Shown here piece after piece: positions 1 through 10,133 of a stretch of 64,000 nucleotides of DNA. Position numbers and translations under genes: made by a program. Numbering within the stretch: the first letter of the stretch is position 1; each line of letters starts with the position of its first letter. The notes beneath the pieces are model-generated. The model had not been told where the DNA came from. It was given only the letters and a program-made list of their open reading frames with translations, and did not search any database. The stretch is taken from positions 10,716,396-10,780,395 of the forward strand of contig JAZAYU010000009.1 of the NCBI GenBank assembly GCA_038501625.1. Reading direction: 5' to 3'. The DNA comes from Corbicula japonica (Eukaryota > Mollusca > Bivalvia > Venerida > Cyrenidae).

Positions 1-79
1 AATGCATTTTACTGCCCACGCCGAGAGCAGTTCGGTTCAAGTTTATTGATAGAACATTCATGTTGAATATTTGCCTTTG

Positions 80-151
80 GTCGCCATTTCAGCCAATCAG
101 ATGCTTGAGATTTGAGACTGGTTTCCATGCTCAGTTTTATAACCTTGGGCA
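80..151 (+). repeat. Dispersed copy of the CCAAT-containing palindrome arm
   Basis: This stretch reads the same as one arm of the palindrome at 984-1198, with the shared core TCGCCATTTCAGCCAATCAG followed by TTGAGATTTGAGACTG and a TTGGGC end. It is a solo half of that foldback element about 0.9 kb away. The rest of 1-983 is AT-rich and I see no gene in it. Confidence 0.75.
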
Positions 152-983
152 CAGATTTGTATGGAGGGGCTCTGCCTTCGTTGCGGTGCTTGTTAGGTTT
201 CTGGTCTGGAATGTTCATTTAAAACTTAAAACCATTACGAATACATTGTAACATTCTGACGACTGAATGGGTGGTCAGCACATTTCATTGGTTTAGCGAG
301 CGATATTGTCCGACAATAACTTGGCACTTTAACTTTGTTATTTTGTTCTGGATGAGACTGTTACAGTCTTCTGATAATATTACTTTTTGAACATGTGTTT
401 GCAGGCAACAGACATATTACCACTGCAACATGTCTTTGTATTTTATTTGGTAGATTTTGCTGATAACAATGCAAATTGTTATTATATCTAAATATACTAG
501 TGTCCAAAACGATACCAAACTTTCAATAAAATGTTTGTTTTAGACTCGACCCATCTTTAAATTCTGTCAATGCTTGTACAGTATTGATAGAATTGATTTT
601 TGTACACATGCATGATGCTGTTAAAAGGTCTCTCGAATGAATTAGACCAATCCAAATGTTCTATAGCCTTTGGTTTTATTGTATGTCCTTGCAAACAAAT
701 AGTATCGTTTCTTTTGGACGCTAGCATATTGTAAAGGAAACTTTATTCTATCAGAGTTATCACATTTATTTTTTTAGGATTCGCAATAAAACATTTTGCA
801 GGCCACCTAATTTCATTGAGGCATAAAATAAACTTTAATAAAATCTCAAAATAAAAAGTATTTCTTGTTTGCTTTACCTCGACAAAATTTTCATTTTCAG
901 AATCTAGACTTTACATTTTACTACACTAGAATAAAACGTTTGAATAGCCAAAATACGTCTATTAACCTTTAAATTTTTGTTCG

Positions 984-1198
984 GGGCCCAAGATAATAAA
1001 ACTAAATCTGGAGAACATTCTCAAATCTCAAGCATCTGATTGGCTGAAATGGCGACAAGATAATAAAACTAAATCTGGAGAACATTCTCAAATCTCAAGC
1101 ATCTGATTAGCTGAAATGGCGACCAGTCGCCATTTCAGCCAATCAGATCCTTGAGATTTGAGACTGATCTCAAAACTTAGTTTTATGATCTTGGGCCC
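984..1198. repeat. Palindromic foldback element with a duplicated arm
   Basis: The left side holds two direct copies of a 67-bp unit (989-1055 and 1056-1122), both ending GGCTGAAATGGCGA or a one-base variant. The right side (about 1123-1198) is the inverted form and begins CGCCATTTCAGCCAATCAGA. The outer ends GGGCCCAAGAT and ATCTTGGGCCC are exact inverted repeats. A solo arm lies at 80-151. This is the structure of a small foldback or MITE-like element. No coding capacity is seen. Confidence 0.8.
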
Positions 1199-1345
1199 GT
1201 GTGGAGAAGACACAAGTTTAACTTTACTTTGCTTTCTATTTCAATTGTTAAACCTAGAAAAAAAGGAGACTTGAATTCGATAGGATAATTTCATTAAAGT
1301 TCTCTTGCATAAATTAACTTGTAAATCCATATTTAAAGTATAAAT

Positions 1346-1567
1346 CTAGTCGCATTCGGGAAAATGTGTTTGAGCGATGCACGGTACCTTGAAAGCAAGG
1401 CATCCCGAGTAACAGCATCCGGTCCTACAGCAACCAAGTTTACACCATTCCGATTTACAGCATCCAGATTTACAGCATCTCGAGTTACTGGTTCCCGAGT
1501 TAAATTCCTGATCTTTCTTCACACTTTCCACACCCTTATTGCCACCTGGTTCCATCAATTCTATGTC
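1346..1567 (-). CDS. Cys-rich terminal exon, unknown gene
   Basis: On the minus strand a good splice acceptor (TTTCTTATTTCAG, just above 1567) opens into a reading frame beginning DIELMEPGGNKGVESVKK and ending in TAG at 1346-1348. Its middle is a run of cysteine-rich pentapeptides (SRCCK SGCCK SEWCK LGCCR TGCCY SGC) encoded by a 15-bp DNA repeat. The tail is FPECD. I do not recognise the family. Such tails occur in metal-binding or structural Cys-rich proteins, but nothing here decides the function. Met at residue 5 could also be an initiator. No partner exon was identified upstream (higher coordinates). An alternative is a chance ORF in a short DNA tandem repeat. The acceptor and the amphipathic charged lead-in argue mildly for a real terminal exon. 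Confidence 0.4.
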   Translation of the reverse strand, partial: DIELMEPGGNKGVESVKKDQEFNSGTSNSRCCKSGCCKSEWCKLGCCRTGCCYSGCLAFKVPCIAQTHFPECD

Positions 1568-1853
1568 CTGAAATAAGAAATAGACTTTTAATTTTAATAA
1601 CGACTAATTTGTCAAAAAATATGACTGATGATAACTCTTCCCCGTGGTGTGTCCCATTTGCAATCAAATCGGTCAAGGATATATCTTTAAATTTGCATAT
1701 CTCATTGTTATCATGGTTAATAGAAGTAAATTTTTGCGTTGTTACTGTTTGTCCTTGATAGGATTCTTTTGAGTTAAATTGTTAAGATATACGTTAACAT
1801 TTCTGACATCCGAATATCTTTTATCAGTAATTCATTGTTCAATAAGTTTGAAC

Positions 1854-2325
1854 TTACTGAGAGTTAAACAAGCTTTTCCTAAATAATGAGACAACTGTAC
1901 AAAATAATGTTAGGGTTTTCAAGAACTTCAAGGAAATCTTACTTCCTGGTTCAAAGTGAAAGTGATTCTACTTTCGCATTGAACCAGGAAGTAAGATTTC
2001 CTTGACTTTCTTGAAAACTCTAACATTATTTTGACGAATCGGCACTAAACATTGTAGACCAGCATATACTTATTTCAGGTATGAGTTGCTTTGGTAAATT
2101 GTTCATGAATTTCAGAGTTGTCATGCAAATGGTTTTTCTTTTGTTTTAGTATGTGCTTGGTAATTAGAACATGAATTAGACTAAACTGAGCTTGCAAACA
2201 TTTACTACATCCATAGCTAAATACATTTCTTTACTAAAATCTAGGTGGCAATAAGTATTTCCCCCAAAATTCATTTTTGAAATTTTAGCTAGTTTTCGCC
2301 ATTTGCAATGTTTGCGACCTCTTAA
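1854..2325 (+). repeat. Dispersed repeat with a 54-bp-arm hairpin
   Basis: Inverted arms at 1900-1954 and 1979-2033 pair almost perfectly around a 24-bp loop (CCTGGTTCAA against TTGAACCAGG next to the loop). The sequence from about 1980 to 2325 recurs at 35580-35937. The lead-in TTACTGAGAGTTAAACAAGC (1854-1873) recurs near 7940. The family is therefore dispersed. Only this copy has both hairpin arms. Non-coding. Confidence 0.75.
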
Positions 2326-2541
2326 ATCGTGAACAGATCGATCTATGTAGCACTTACGTGTACTTTTCACTAAACTCTACATTTCAAACCCTCCAGGAGG
2401 AAGTTTTCGGTTAATTTAACCATTTTACCGGACCTGAAAACAATCCGCTGAAGAAATCCCTATACAAAAATACATTCTATATTTAGCGATCATGTGATTG
2501 TCACGCTTACTATTCGTGGTGGCCCAGGCATTTTGAAACAA

Positions 2542-2600
2542 ATGGCGACGTCGATAGTCGGCAAAGGACACCGAATGCGTATTTTGGTTGAAGTGATCAC
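2542..2600 (+). CDS. Possible first coding exon, unknown gene
   Basis: An ATG in good context (AACAAATGGCG) opens MATSIVGKGHRMRILVEVI and runs to a strong donor, GTGAGTAT at 2601. Codon use and the higher GC of the surrounding 150 bp, with CpGs such as GGCGACGTCGA, fit a gene start. I cannot find the next exon. The sequence after 2830 is a repeat, and no product is recognised. The opposite strand of the same segment also has a short ORF (MPGPPRIVSVTIT, starting near 2538), so orientation is uncertain. Confidence 0.25.
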
Positions 2601-2828
2601 GTGAGTATCCCAAAACCACCGCGGCTTTACGCGGGAATTACAAAAATAGCTAACCTATGCGCGTCGCATAGGATAGGAAACACCATTTATATATCTTTTT
2701 TTTTTTTTATAAAATATTGGTTTGAAATATTTCGGTTGTAAATCCATATTTGAGCTTCAAATAATGATATTCAACTGATTAATAACCCTTTTCGCAAATC
2801 TGTTCCATTCATCAATCCTGCACAACCC

Positions 2829-4290
2829 CCTTTAACAGATGGTGCTATTTTTCAATATCCGTCATCAACAAGTGGAAATATTTTGCAAATTTCAATAAAG
2901 CGATCCTCACACATAATTCTGACCAAATTTAATAAGATTTTGACAATATTTAATTTTTGACGACAAAATTTGGTAAATTTTCTGTTGTTTTTTTAAATGT
3001 AATGTTTCCTATATTTATATAAAAACGTATTATAAAATGCAAATTTTATGTCTATACATAGTTTCGCGGAAAAAATACAATACAAAAAATAATACAAATT
3101 ACACTGACCTCAGACATATTGCAACTTTTCGTTGTCCAAAACACACAAAATGAAATAATCTCATGTTGTGGAAAGATTAATGTTTTTCAACGGTTTACAG
3201 AGTTATGATAACACGTTCAACTTGAGGCCCAAAAAGGGAATATGATAAGACGAATAACGTTAGTCCATGGATGTTCAATGGAAGAATGCATACAAAATTT
3301 ATTTAGTTCTTCACGTCTTGAAATTAATAATAAAATTAATGGGGCGCGCGACGGGAAAACGTGTCTTCGGTCATATTTTTGTCATTTTAGTTGTTAGTAT
3401 AATTATATGGAAATAACTTACAATTATCTATTATTTTCTCATAACTGATTGAAGATTTTGTTACACATTTCGGTGAATTCATGTTATTTTTACCCCGAAA
3501 AACGCATAATTAGTAATATCGTTTGCTCAAATTTATGACCCCATTTCAAGAATTAACGTTTCTTTCTTATTGTGATAGTTTAAAGTTACGTGTCTTCTTC
3601 ATCAGTTTTGCGATTGGCCAAAGTAAGAGCGGGTCTGAATGTTGTTCTGAACAAATTTAATCAATTCTGTACAAGACTTAAATCTGTATTCCAGGGCAGA
3701 TAATATTATGAGTTTTAAAATTTCAATTAAGCTAGAATTGATTCCGTATTTCAAGCCGTTGAAAATGTTAAAACATGAAAACGTATTTCATAGACTTTCA
3801 TTTTGATTTGTATGAAACTAATAAAAACAATGTCCGTTCTCATGATTTTGAAAAGTTGCCAAATTAACCATTTCAACTTAGCCTGCCAACTGTGAAAAAT
3901 CAAGACCTGTTCTGATGAATGGGGCAGCTTTTAGACGAAAAGAAAAAGTCAAGTTTAATCTACAGATAAAGATTTTGGTGATTTTAGTCATTGCCAGATT
4001 GACTAACATCGCATGTTCATTGGGAACACTGACATGAATATAAAGTTGACACGATGGATAGGATATGGGTACTTTTCAAAAATTGGTAAATACGAGTATA
4101 ATTATGCAGTTATTTTATCATTATTGCTCCGGCGCACCTCTTTTAACTTTGCGTTAAGTGTTTTCACTTATCTGCACAATTATACCACATCACGAACGGA
4201 AATCATAACAGGAAATACTCACATTAGACATTTTAAAACACTTCAAAAGATAACATTTGCAAATATGGGACAATAAATTGTTGCATTGTA
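2829..4290 (+). repeat. Composite dispersed repeat, copy A
   Basis: A long AT-rich unit starts with TTTTTCAATATCCGTCATC and ends in a block holding CAGATAAAGATTTTGGTGAT and ACATGAATATAAAGTTGACA. The same blocks recur in the same order at 8021-9060 and 16560-17470. Copy A differs by carrying a MITE-like segment at 3341-3560. No ORF is conserved between the copies, so this looks like a non-autonomous element rather than a gene. Confidence 0.7.
3341..3560 (+). mobile_element. Truncated MITE, GGGGCGCGCGACGGGAAAA end
   Basis: The left terminus GGGGCGCGCGACGGGAAAA and the internal blocks (TCGGTCATATTTTTGTCATT, TTATTTTCTCATAACTGATT, TTACACATTT, TTTATGACCCCATTT) match the complete copies at 6079-6329 and 32086-32331. 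The right terminal repeat is missing here. The element interrupts repeat copy A, so it is probably the later insertion or an internal part of that repeat. Confidence 0.65.
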
Positions 4291-4319
4291 TAATCGTAAT
4301 AAGTCGGATTTTGATATTC

Positions 4320-5455
4320 TCTTTAATTAAGCGGGGGTAAATTGTTTTGCACATGTCGGTCGGTCCGTCGGTCTGTCGATCCGTCGGTCGGTCGGTCCGT
4401 AGACCACATCTTTTCTGATCAATAACTAGACATTGATTTCACCTACAGTCTACATATTTGGTATAGAGGTTGGTCATGTCCGGTAGAAGACCCTTATTGA
4501 TTTTCAGGTTAGTAGGTCAAAGGTCATGGTCACATGACCTTCAACACAAAAACCTTGTCTGATCAATAACTAGGCGTTGCTTTGACATACAGTCTTCATA
4601 TTTGTTATAGAGGTTGGTCATGACCAGTAGAAGACCCCTATTGATTTTCAGGTTAGTAGGTCAAAGATAAAGGTCACAGTGTGTTTCAACGCAAAAACTT
4701 TGTCTGATCATTAACTAGACAATGCTTTCACCTATTGTAATCAAATTTGGTAGTCAAGTTTTCCATCACCAGTAGAAGATCCCTATTGATTTTCAGGTCA
4801 GTAGATCAAATGTCAATGTAACTGCAACCTTTAACACAAAAAGTGTCTGATTAATAACTTGACGATGTTTGCACCTATGTCCTCAAATTTGGTAGGGAGG
4901 TTTTTCATCATCTGTAGATGACTCTTATTGATTTTCAGGTCAGTAAGTCAATGGTCAATGTAACAGTGGCGTGGCATTCCACACAAAAACCTTGTATGAT
5001 CAATATCAAGACAATGCTTTCACCTATGGTCCGTTAATTTGGTTGCGAGGTTTGTCACCACCAGGAGATGACCCGTGTTGAATTTAAGGTCTCTAGGTTA
5101 AATGTCAAGGTCATAGTGGCCTTCCACACAAAAACTGTCCGATCAATAACTAGACAATGCTTTCACCTATGGTCCTCAACTTTGTTATGGAGGTTAGTCA
5201 TCACTTGTAGAAGAAGCTTATTGGATTTGAGGTCACTTGGTAAAATGCCAAGGTCACAGTGACCTTCAACACAAAAACCTTGTCCAATTACTAACGAGAG
5301 AATGCTTTCACCATTGGTCCTCAAATTTGGTAGGAAAGTTTGTCATCACCTGTAGAAGACCCCTTTTGGTTTTCATCTCTGTCGGTCAAATGTAAAAAAC
5401 AAAAGGCAATAAAAGGTTCATTACAAAAAATTGTCTCATCATATAACTAGAATTG
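4320..5455 (+). repeat. Eight-copy 145-bp tandem repeat with GGTCA half sites
   Basis: After a CGGTCGGTCCGTCGGTCTGT-type simple stretch (4356-4400), a unit beginning CTGATCAATAACTAG recurs at 4415, 4559, 4704, 4847, 4995, 5139, 5284 and 5435, a period of 143-151 bp. Each unit contains TTTCACCTATGGTCCTCAAA, GTAGAAGACCCCTATTGATT, TTTCAGGTCAGTAGGTCAAA and CACAAAAACCTTGTC in more or less decayed form. The first unit holds a perfect AGGTCAAAGGTCA at 4514-4526. Divergence between units means the array is old. I see no gene. Confidence 0.85.
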
Positions 5456-5494
5456 GCGATCAATTACAGGCTGTTTACTAGCCATTTGGCATTT

Positions 5495-5515
5495 GGGGGC
5501 GGGGGGGGGGGGGGG
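5495..5515 (+). repeat. Poly-G tract
   Basis: Five G, one C, then fifteen G, followed by CATAC. This is a mononucleotide run whose length is likely unstable or error-prone. Confidence 0.85.
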
Positions 5516-5639
5516 CATACATATTTTTCAAACATCTCTTGTTACCCTTTGTGTCCCCTGACATCAAAAGACACAAACATGTATTTTTCATATAAAAACT
5601 ATGAAAAAAGCCCTTTGAATTGACGTACTTATAAGAACA

Positions 5640-6045
5640 TGCTCTCTTTTCCTCTCTTCATTTTCGCTGCGTGAAGAGGTTGTGTTTTGTGAGTGTGGCT
5701 ATTCCTGATATTCATATTTCACTTTTTTGAACAAAATGTGTATTGACATAATATAGCATATATGAAAGAGGCATATAGTATGATAAAAATGATAAGACAA
5801 CACATATAATTTACGAAAAAGAAATCAGTTGGTGTTACCGCCTTAAAACGGTCAGTGACAAAACAATTTGCCACTAAGGATTTAAACCTCACACTTGCCC
5901 TAACATCTTCCTAATTGAACAAACAAGAACAAGTTGCTTTGGTGAAATAACTCAAACCCGACAGTCCACTGTTTGTATTCTAGCTGATTTGATTCCAGAG
6001 GCTCTGGTCTCGATGAAGGTCATTGAGTTCCCGCCATCATTTTAT
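5640..6045 (+). repeat. Rearranged fragments of dispersed family C
   Basis: Pieces of the family best seen at 24640-25085 lie here in mixed orientation. TGCTCTCTTTTCCTCTCTTC and GTGGCTATTCCTGATATTCA (5640-5730) are in one sense. AAGTTGCTTTGGTGAAATAA (about 5933) is in the opposite sense. GAGGCTCTGGTCTCGATGAA (about 5998) is again in the first sense. This suggests breakage or nested insertion. No gene. Confidence 0.6.
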
Positions 6046-6078
6046 TTCAACAAGACGACTTGTACTTTTTCTTCATTT

Positions 6079-6329
6079 GGGGCACCCCACGGGAAAAGAT
6101 GGTTTCGGTCATATTTTTTTTCATTAAAGTTGTAACTATCTTTGGAAAGATATTTTACTTATCCATTATTTTCTCATCACTAAAATGTGATTTTCCTACA
6201 CATTTTAACATTATAATGTTATTTTTACCACGAAATGCGTAATAAGCCATGCCGCCTGATCAACTTTATGACGTCATTTTACGAATTGACGTCAACTGTC
6301 CGACGCTACCTTTTCCCTTGACGAGCCCC
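6079..6329. mobile_element. MITE, 251 bp, GGGGC terminal inverted repeats
   Basis: The left end GGGGCACCCCACGGGAAAAG and the right end CTTTTCCCTTGACGAGCCCC (approximate reading) are inverted repeats of about 20 bp with some mismatches. The interior matches copies at 3341-3560 and 32086-32331 and has no transposase. Target duplications are not clear: the flanks are CATTT and ATTTA. The superfamily cannot be assigned from this alone. Confidence 0.75.
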
Positions 6330-6334
6330 ATTTA

Positions 6335-6600
6335 ATAACCTGTTGGGATAAGTGTGCGATTAATGCTCTTTTGAACCTGGTTTTAACTCCACCCCATTGG
6401 CATATTGTTTGCCACTGACCGTTCTTATGCAGTAACAATTTTGTTGTACGTTTTAGGTGATTGTTTGTGGTGTTTTCTGAAATTGATCATTATATTATCT
6501 ATGTGCTAGTTTCATCTCTACTTTTTTGCTGTGTGGGGAGGCTGTGTTTTCTGGATGTAGTCATTCCAGATATGCACATTTTACAAGTCTATAAGGTGAT
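6335..6600 (+). repeat. Dispersed family C fragment
   Basis: TGTTGGGATAAGTGTG, GAACCTGGTTTTAACTCCAC, TTTGCCACTGACCGTTCTTA, GTGTGGGGAGGCTGTGTTTT and CATTCCAGATATGCACATTT follow the order of the better copy at 24640-25085. It is a truncated, diverged copy. The following stretch to 6860 shows no gene. Confidence 0.65.
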
Positions 6601-6859
6601 GGATAATTCGATTTGGGTAAGTATCTTTTTTATCTTTAAACTAAGTGAAACTTGTATTGTTTTTTTTCATTATGATTACGTTAGCAAGTTAATTCTTTCT
6701 TTATAAGCATAATGATTTTATTACTTTTATCATGCACAAGGTAGTTAACTCTTTCTTCTTCGTCCTTATCTCTTTAGCAGGTGTATTAACTTGTTTCCCT
6801 TAACATGTTAAACATGAAAAATATGTCGCAAGTACATATATACGAGCAATACAGAAACC

Positions 6860-7010
6860 TTTTCTGTACGGGATTGATACCCAGATCGGGTAATACCGTT
6901 TGATATTCACAGTAGCGCTATTTTTGCAATGGACCAGCCTTAGAAAGTCTCCCCATACATAGAGTCAGTACAGTAATAAGTAAATACTCGGTTACTGATG
7001 TCATTTAATT
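6860..7010 (+). repeat. SINE-like fragment (B-box end plus body)
   Basis: GTACGGGATTGATACCCAGA resembles the B-box end of the tRNA-like units near 18340 and 19260. It is followed by the same body: GTAATACCGTTTGATATTCA, AGTAGCGCTA, GTCTCCCC and GTACAGTAATAAGTAAATA. The A-box half is absent. From 7010 to 7775 the DNA is AT-rich with no recognisable gene. Confidence 0.45.
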
Positions 7011-7774
7011 ATGATTACGTTCAATAATACATGAATATTACAAACAAATTTTACTTTACAGTTTTACAGTTAAAAAATACAAAGTATGGATTACAAAGCG
7101 ACCACCACATTAAGTTTTGTGTATGTTAACAATTTGAAAAAATAATAACAAAATGTATCCCAATAAAATGACAAAGCAAATTGGAAAAGAGATTTATACA
7201 TATACGAAAATACCCCAGTCATAGTGGGAGTAGACATTTTTTGTCTTAAATAAGCGAAATTAATTCCGGTAAAATATGTTTGGCGTGTTAACGGACGTTA
7301 TGTGAACGTTTTTACATTGAAGATCATTTAAAAAATTAAGGTTTCGAATTTTTGCAAGAATGAAATTTTTAATCTTGATTGTAACCGCTGAAATAAAAGC
7401 GTTGGCAAACTTTAGAACTTGTAGAACGATCTTTTTTTTAAAACTTAACCTTGGGTCAATGTACAAAGCTGCTTATTGCTATTTCAACAAATAAAGATTC
7501 TGTATACTTAATATCGGTAATCCGTTCTCGAGTCGTGGACTTCAGGCGAAAACGACTTCAACAAACAGTGTTCTTTATTATTGCGATTTATATACACACG
7601 TCACAAAGTTATAAAGCTAATTCTTTACGTTAAGTGTTGAAAACGGTAAAATTGAATTTATAAAAATTGCAGGAACACAGTTCGGGTTCTTGAACTTTAA
7701 AATGGACAAAATAATGAGAGGCAAAGAGAACATGGGGTATAAAATGATCGATTGCAAGACAAAATAAACAGTTA

Positions 7775-7920
7775 ATTAAAATAGTAACCCAAAGGGTTAC
7801 CGCCTTGGAAAAAACTGTGGCAAAACAATTTGCCACTTGGGTTTAACCAGGTTCTATGGTGCACCAAGCTCACACTTGCCCCAACAGGTTCTCATATTAA
7901 CAAACAAGTACAAGTTGAGG
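7775..7920 (-). repeat. Dispersed family C fragment, minus sense
   Basis: GGGTTACCGCCTTGGAAAAA, CAAAACAATTTGCCACTTGG, GGTGCACCAAGCTCACACTT and GCCCCAACAGGTTCTCATAT are the reverse complement of the central part of the 24640-25085 copy. Confidence 0.7.
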
Positions 7921-8020
7921 ATTAACGTTTTATAGATCTTACTGAGAGTTAAACAAGCTTTTCCTAAATAATGAGACAAATGTATCAGACTGGATCTGAA
8001 ACATTCAGAGCATTCCAGTT

Positions 8021-9060
8021 AAGTGTCTTAACAGATAGTGTTGTTTTTCAATATCCGTCGTCGACAAGTGGAAATTTTTAGCAAATTTCAATAAAGCGAT
8101 CCACACGCATAATTCGGACCTAATTTCATAAGATTTGGACAATATTCAATTTTTGACGACAAAACTGGATGAGCAACGTGTCATCCACCTGAAGTAAACT
8201 GTTACTAAATTTTCTATTGATTAAATTAATGAAATGTTTCCGACTTTTATATAAAAACGTGTTATAAAACGCCAATTTTATGTATAAATATAGTTTTGCG
8301 AAAAAAAAAAAAACAATAAAAATAATAATAGATAGTACACTGACCTCAGACAAATTGCAACTTTTCTTTGTTTTTCAATATCTGTCGTCGACAAGTGGAA
8401 ATATTTTGCAAATTTCAATAAAGCAATCATCACGCATAATTCGGACCCAATTAAATAAGATTTGGACAATATTCAATTTTTGACGACAAAACTGGATGAG
8501 CAACATGTCATCCATCTTATGTAAACTGTAACTAAATTTTCTATTGATTATTTTTAATGTAATGTTTCCGACTTTTATATAAAAACGTATTAACAAAACG
8601 CCAATTTTATGTCTATACATTTCGAAAAAAAACAACAATACAAAAATAATTCAAATTACACTGACCTCGGACATTATTGCAACTTTCACAAAATGAAATA
8701 ATCTCATTTTGTGGAGACTCTGCCTTTGAAAATGTTAAAACATGAAAATGTATTTCATAGACTTTCACTTTGATTTGTATGAAACTAATAAAAACAATGT
8801 TCGTCGGCACGATTTCTAATTTTGAAAAGTTGCGAAATTAACCTTTTAAATTAGCTTGTGAACTGTGAAAAGTCAAGAAACTTCGAATAATTGTTCTGAT
8901 GAATAAGACAGCTTTTAGACAAAAAGAAAAAGTCAAGCTTACTCTACAGATAAAGAATTTGGTGATTTATGTTATTGCCAGATTGAGAACGCTGGTTCAT
9001 TGGAAACACTGACATGAATATAAAGTTGACACGAGGGATTATGAAGAGCTTTTTACATTT
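8021..9060 (+). repeat. Composite dispersed repeat, copy B, with internal duplication
   Basis: This is the same family as 2829-4290. Its first third is duplicated in tandem: the block beginning TTGTTTTTCAATATC occurs at 8041 and again at 8368 (period 327 bp). Both copies include GTCGTCGACAAGTGGAAAT, TTGACGACAAAACTGGATGA and TTTCCGACTTTTATATAAAA. The later block (8728-9040) matches 3740-4045. ORFs read here on the minus strand repeat only because the DNA is duplicated. Confidence 0.75.
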
Positions 9061-10034
9061 GCATATATTCCTCGACTAATTAAATAATCAACACCCGTGC
9101 AGATCATGGGTAACCAATCCACATAGAAAAACAAAGAGGAATTTCATAAATTTGTTTTTGAAGTCTCCTTAATTAGTTCAGTATGACATATACTTTTTAC
9201 AAAGGAAGACCCATTTTGCAAATAATTTTATCTTACATATTAACGATTTTATGGTAAATAAATGGTCCAAGTCTCATTCTTTGCAGACAGGACTTGCAGT
9301 CTTATAACTATTATCACCACTTTAAAATGGGTTTTAAAGTGTTGCAAAGTTTTCATCGCTTCATGACCATTCTAGTCCCCAGTCATGTTTTTGCGTCTTG
9401 CCACCATATTCACTACTTTCTAGAACCAGCTGGGCTTAAAACGGGCCTGTAAGTGCCTCCTTACACTCAATATTTGTGTTTACAAGCATAAAAATATTGA
9501 CGCAGCACTTAACCAAGTAACAAAATACAAATAAATTAAACATCGTATATATTACAGCAAATATGACTGAACTAGTGACTCTAAACTAAACTGATGTTGC
9601 AAAGACAGGCACAAAAACACTTTACGTTTACTAAGTATTCCAGAAAAAATATTGTGTGTATTCAGTCCTAGATTTGAAGCATCAGATTTCTTGAAACAAG
9701 CTCCCTCACTTTCAATGTATGCAATGAAGGATCTACATTTTCACTAACTAGTGCTTTACACATTTGATCTGATCTACGGAACAAATCAAATTCATATCAT
9801 ATTGGATAACCTTTAACGGTCAAGCATAAATGGAGCTTATTTTCATTTTACCATTGCAACACGCTGCATTTTTCCTTTTTTTATTTGTCCAAACAATGGA
9901 TGTTTACACACATAAAAGATGCTTAAAATTTGTTCTATGTTCCTTAAAAAAAGATTATGTTGATTATGACAATCTCGTAGCTATTCTTTTCACAAGATTT
10001 GAGAAAACCATGACTTAGTATAGGAATAAATGCC
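9061..10034 (-). other. eIF4G 3' UTR and downstream flank
   Basis: Below the eIF4G stop codon (10037-10035) the minus strand reads into an AT-rich UTR. A canonical AATAAA signal lies at 9885-9880, about 150 nt past the stop, so cleavage is likely near 9860. From 9060 to about 9860 no gene or clear repeat is seen. Confidence 0.5.
9880..9885 (-). terminator. Candidate eIF4G polyadenylation signal
   Basis: The plus-strand TTTATT reads AATAAA on the minus strand, roughly 150 nt downstream of the eIF4G stop. It is in the right place and is the first perfect hexamer I noticed, but cleavage cannot be proven from sequence. Confidence 0.4.
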
Positions 10035-10133
10035 TCAGCTGTCGTCCTCAGCCTCTCGTAACCATGTGAAAAACTGCACTGCTTGTTTAAGGCAAGGACC
10101 TTTGCCATCTGGTTCCTCTTCTGACTTTTCCCA
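10035..10133 (-). CDS. eIF4G: eIF4G terminal coding exon (AA-box 2 and stop)
   Basis: This 99-nt exon follows the acceptor TTGTATTTTCAG and encodes WEKSEEEPDGKGPCLKQAVQ, then FFTWLREAEDDS and TGA. In vertebrate eIF4G1 and eIF4G3 the protein likewise ends with a Trp-Glu, a short acidic linker, a GKG element and a FFKWLREAEEES-type tail, so this is the C-terminal edge of the W2 domain. The acidic-aromatic tail (FFTWLREAEDD) is the second AA-box. eIF4G is the cap-complex scaffold binding eIF4E, eIF4A, eIF3 and PABP. In vertebrates the W2 domain recruits Mnk kinases and contacts eIF4A. The exon starts in phase 0, matching the phase-0 end of the exon at 11292-11359. Confidence 0.9.
   Translation of the reverse strand, partial: WEKSEEEPDGKGPCLKQAVQFFTWLREAEDDS

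Noticed and set aside
1364..1576. Plus-strand ORF over the Cys-rich exon
   Set aside because: It is the antisense of the 15-bp repeat (Ser-Arg-Phe-Thr-Ala words) and has no splice context.
8126..8638. Two minus-strand ORFs sharing a LLIQFCRQKLNIVQIL segment
   Set aside because: The shared peptide only reflects the 327-bp DNA duplication. Third copies of the repeat do not keep the frame.
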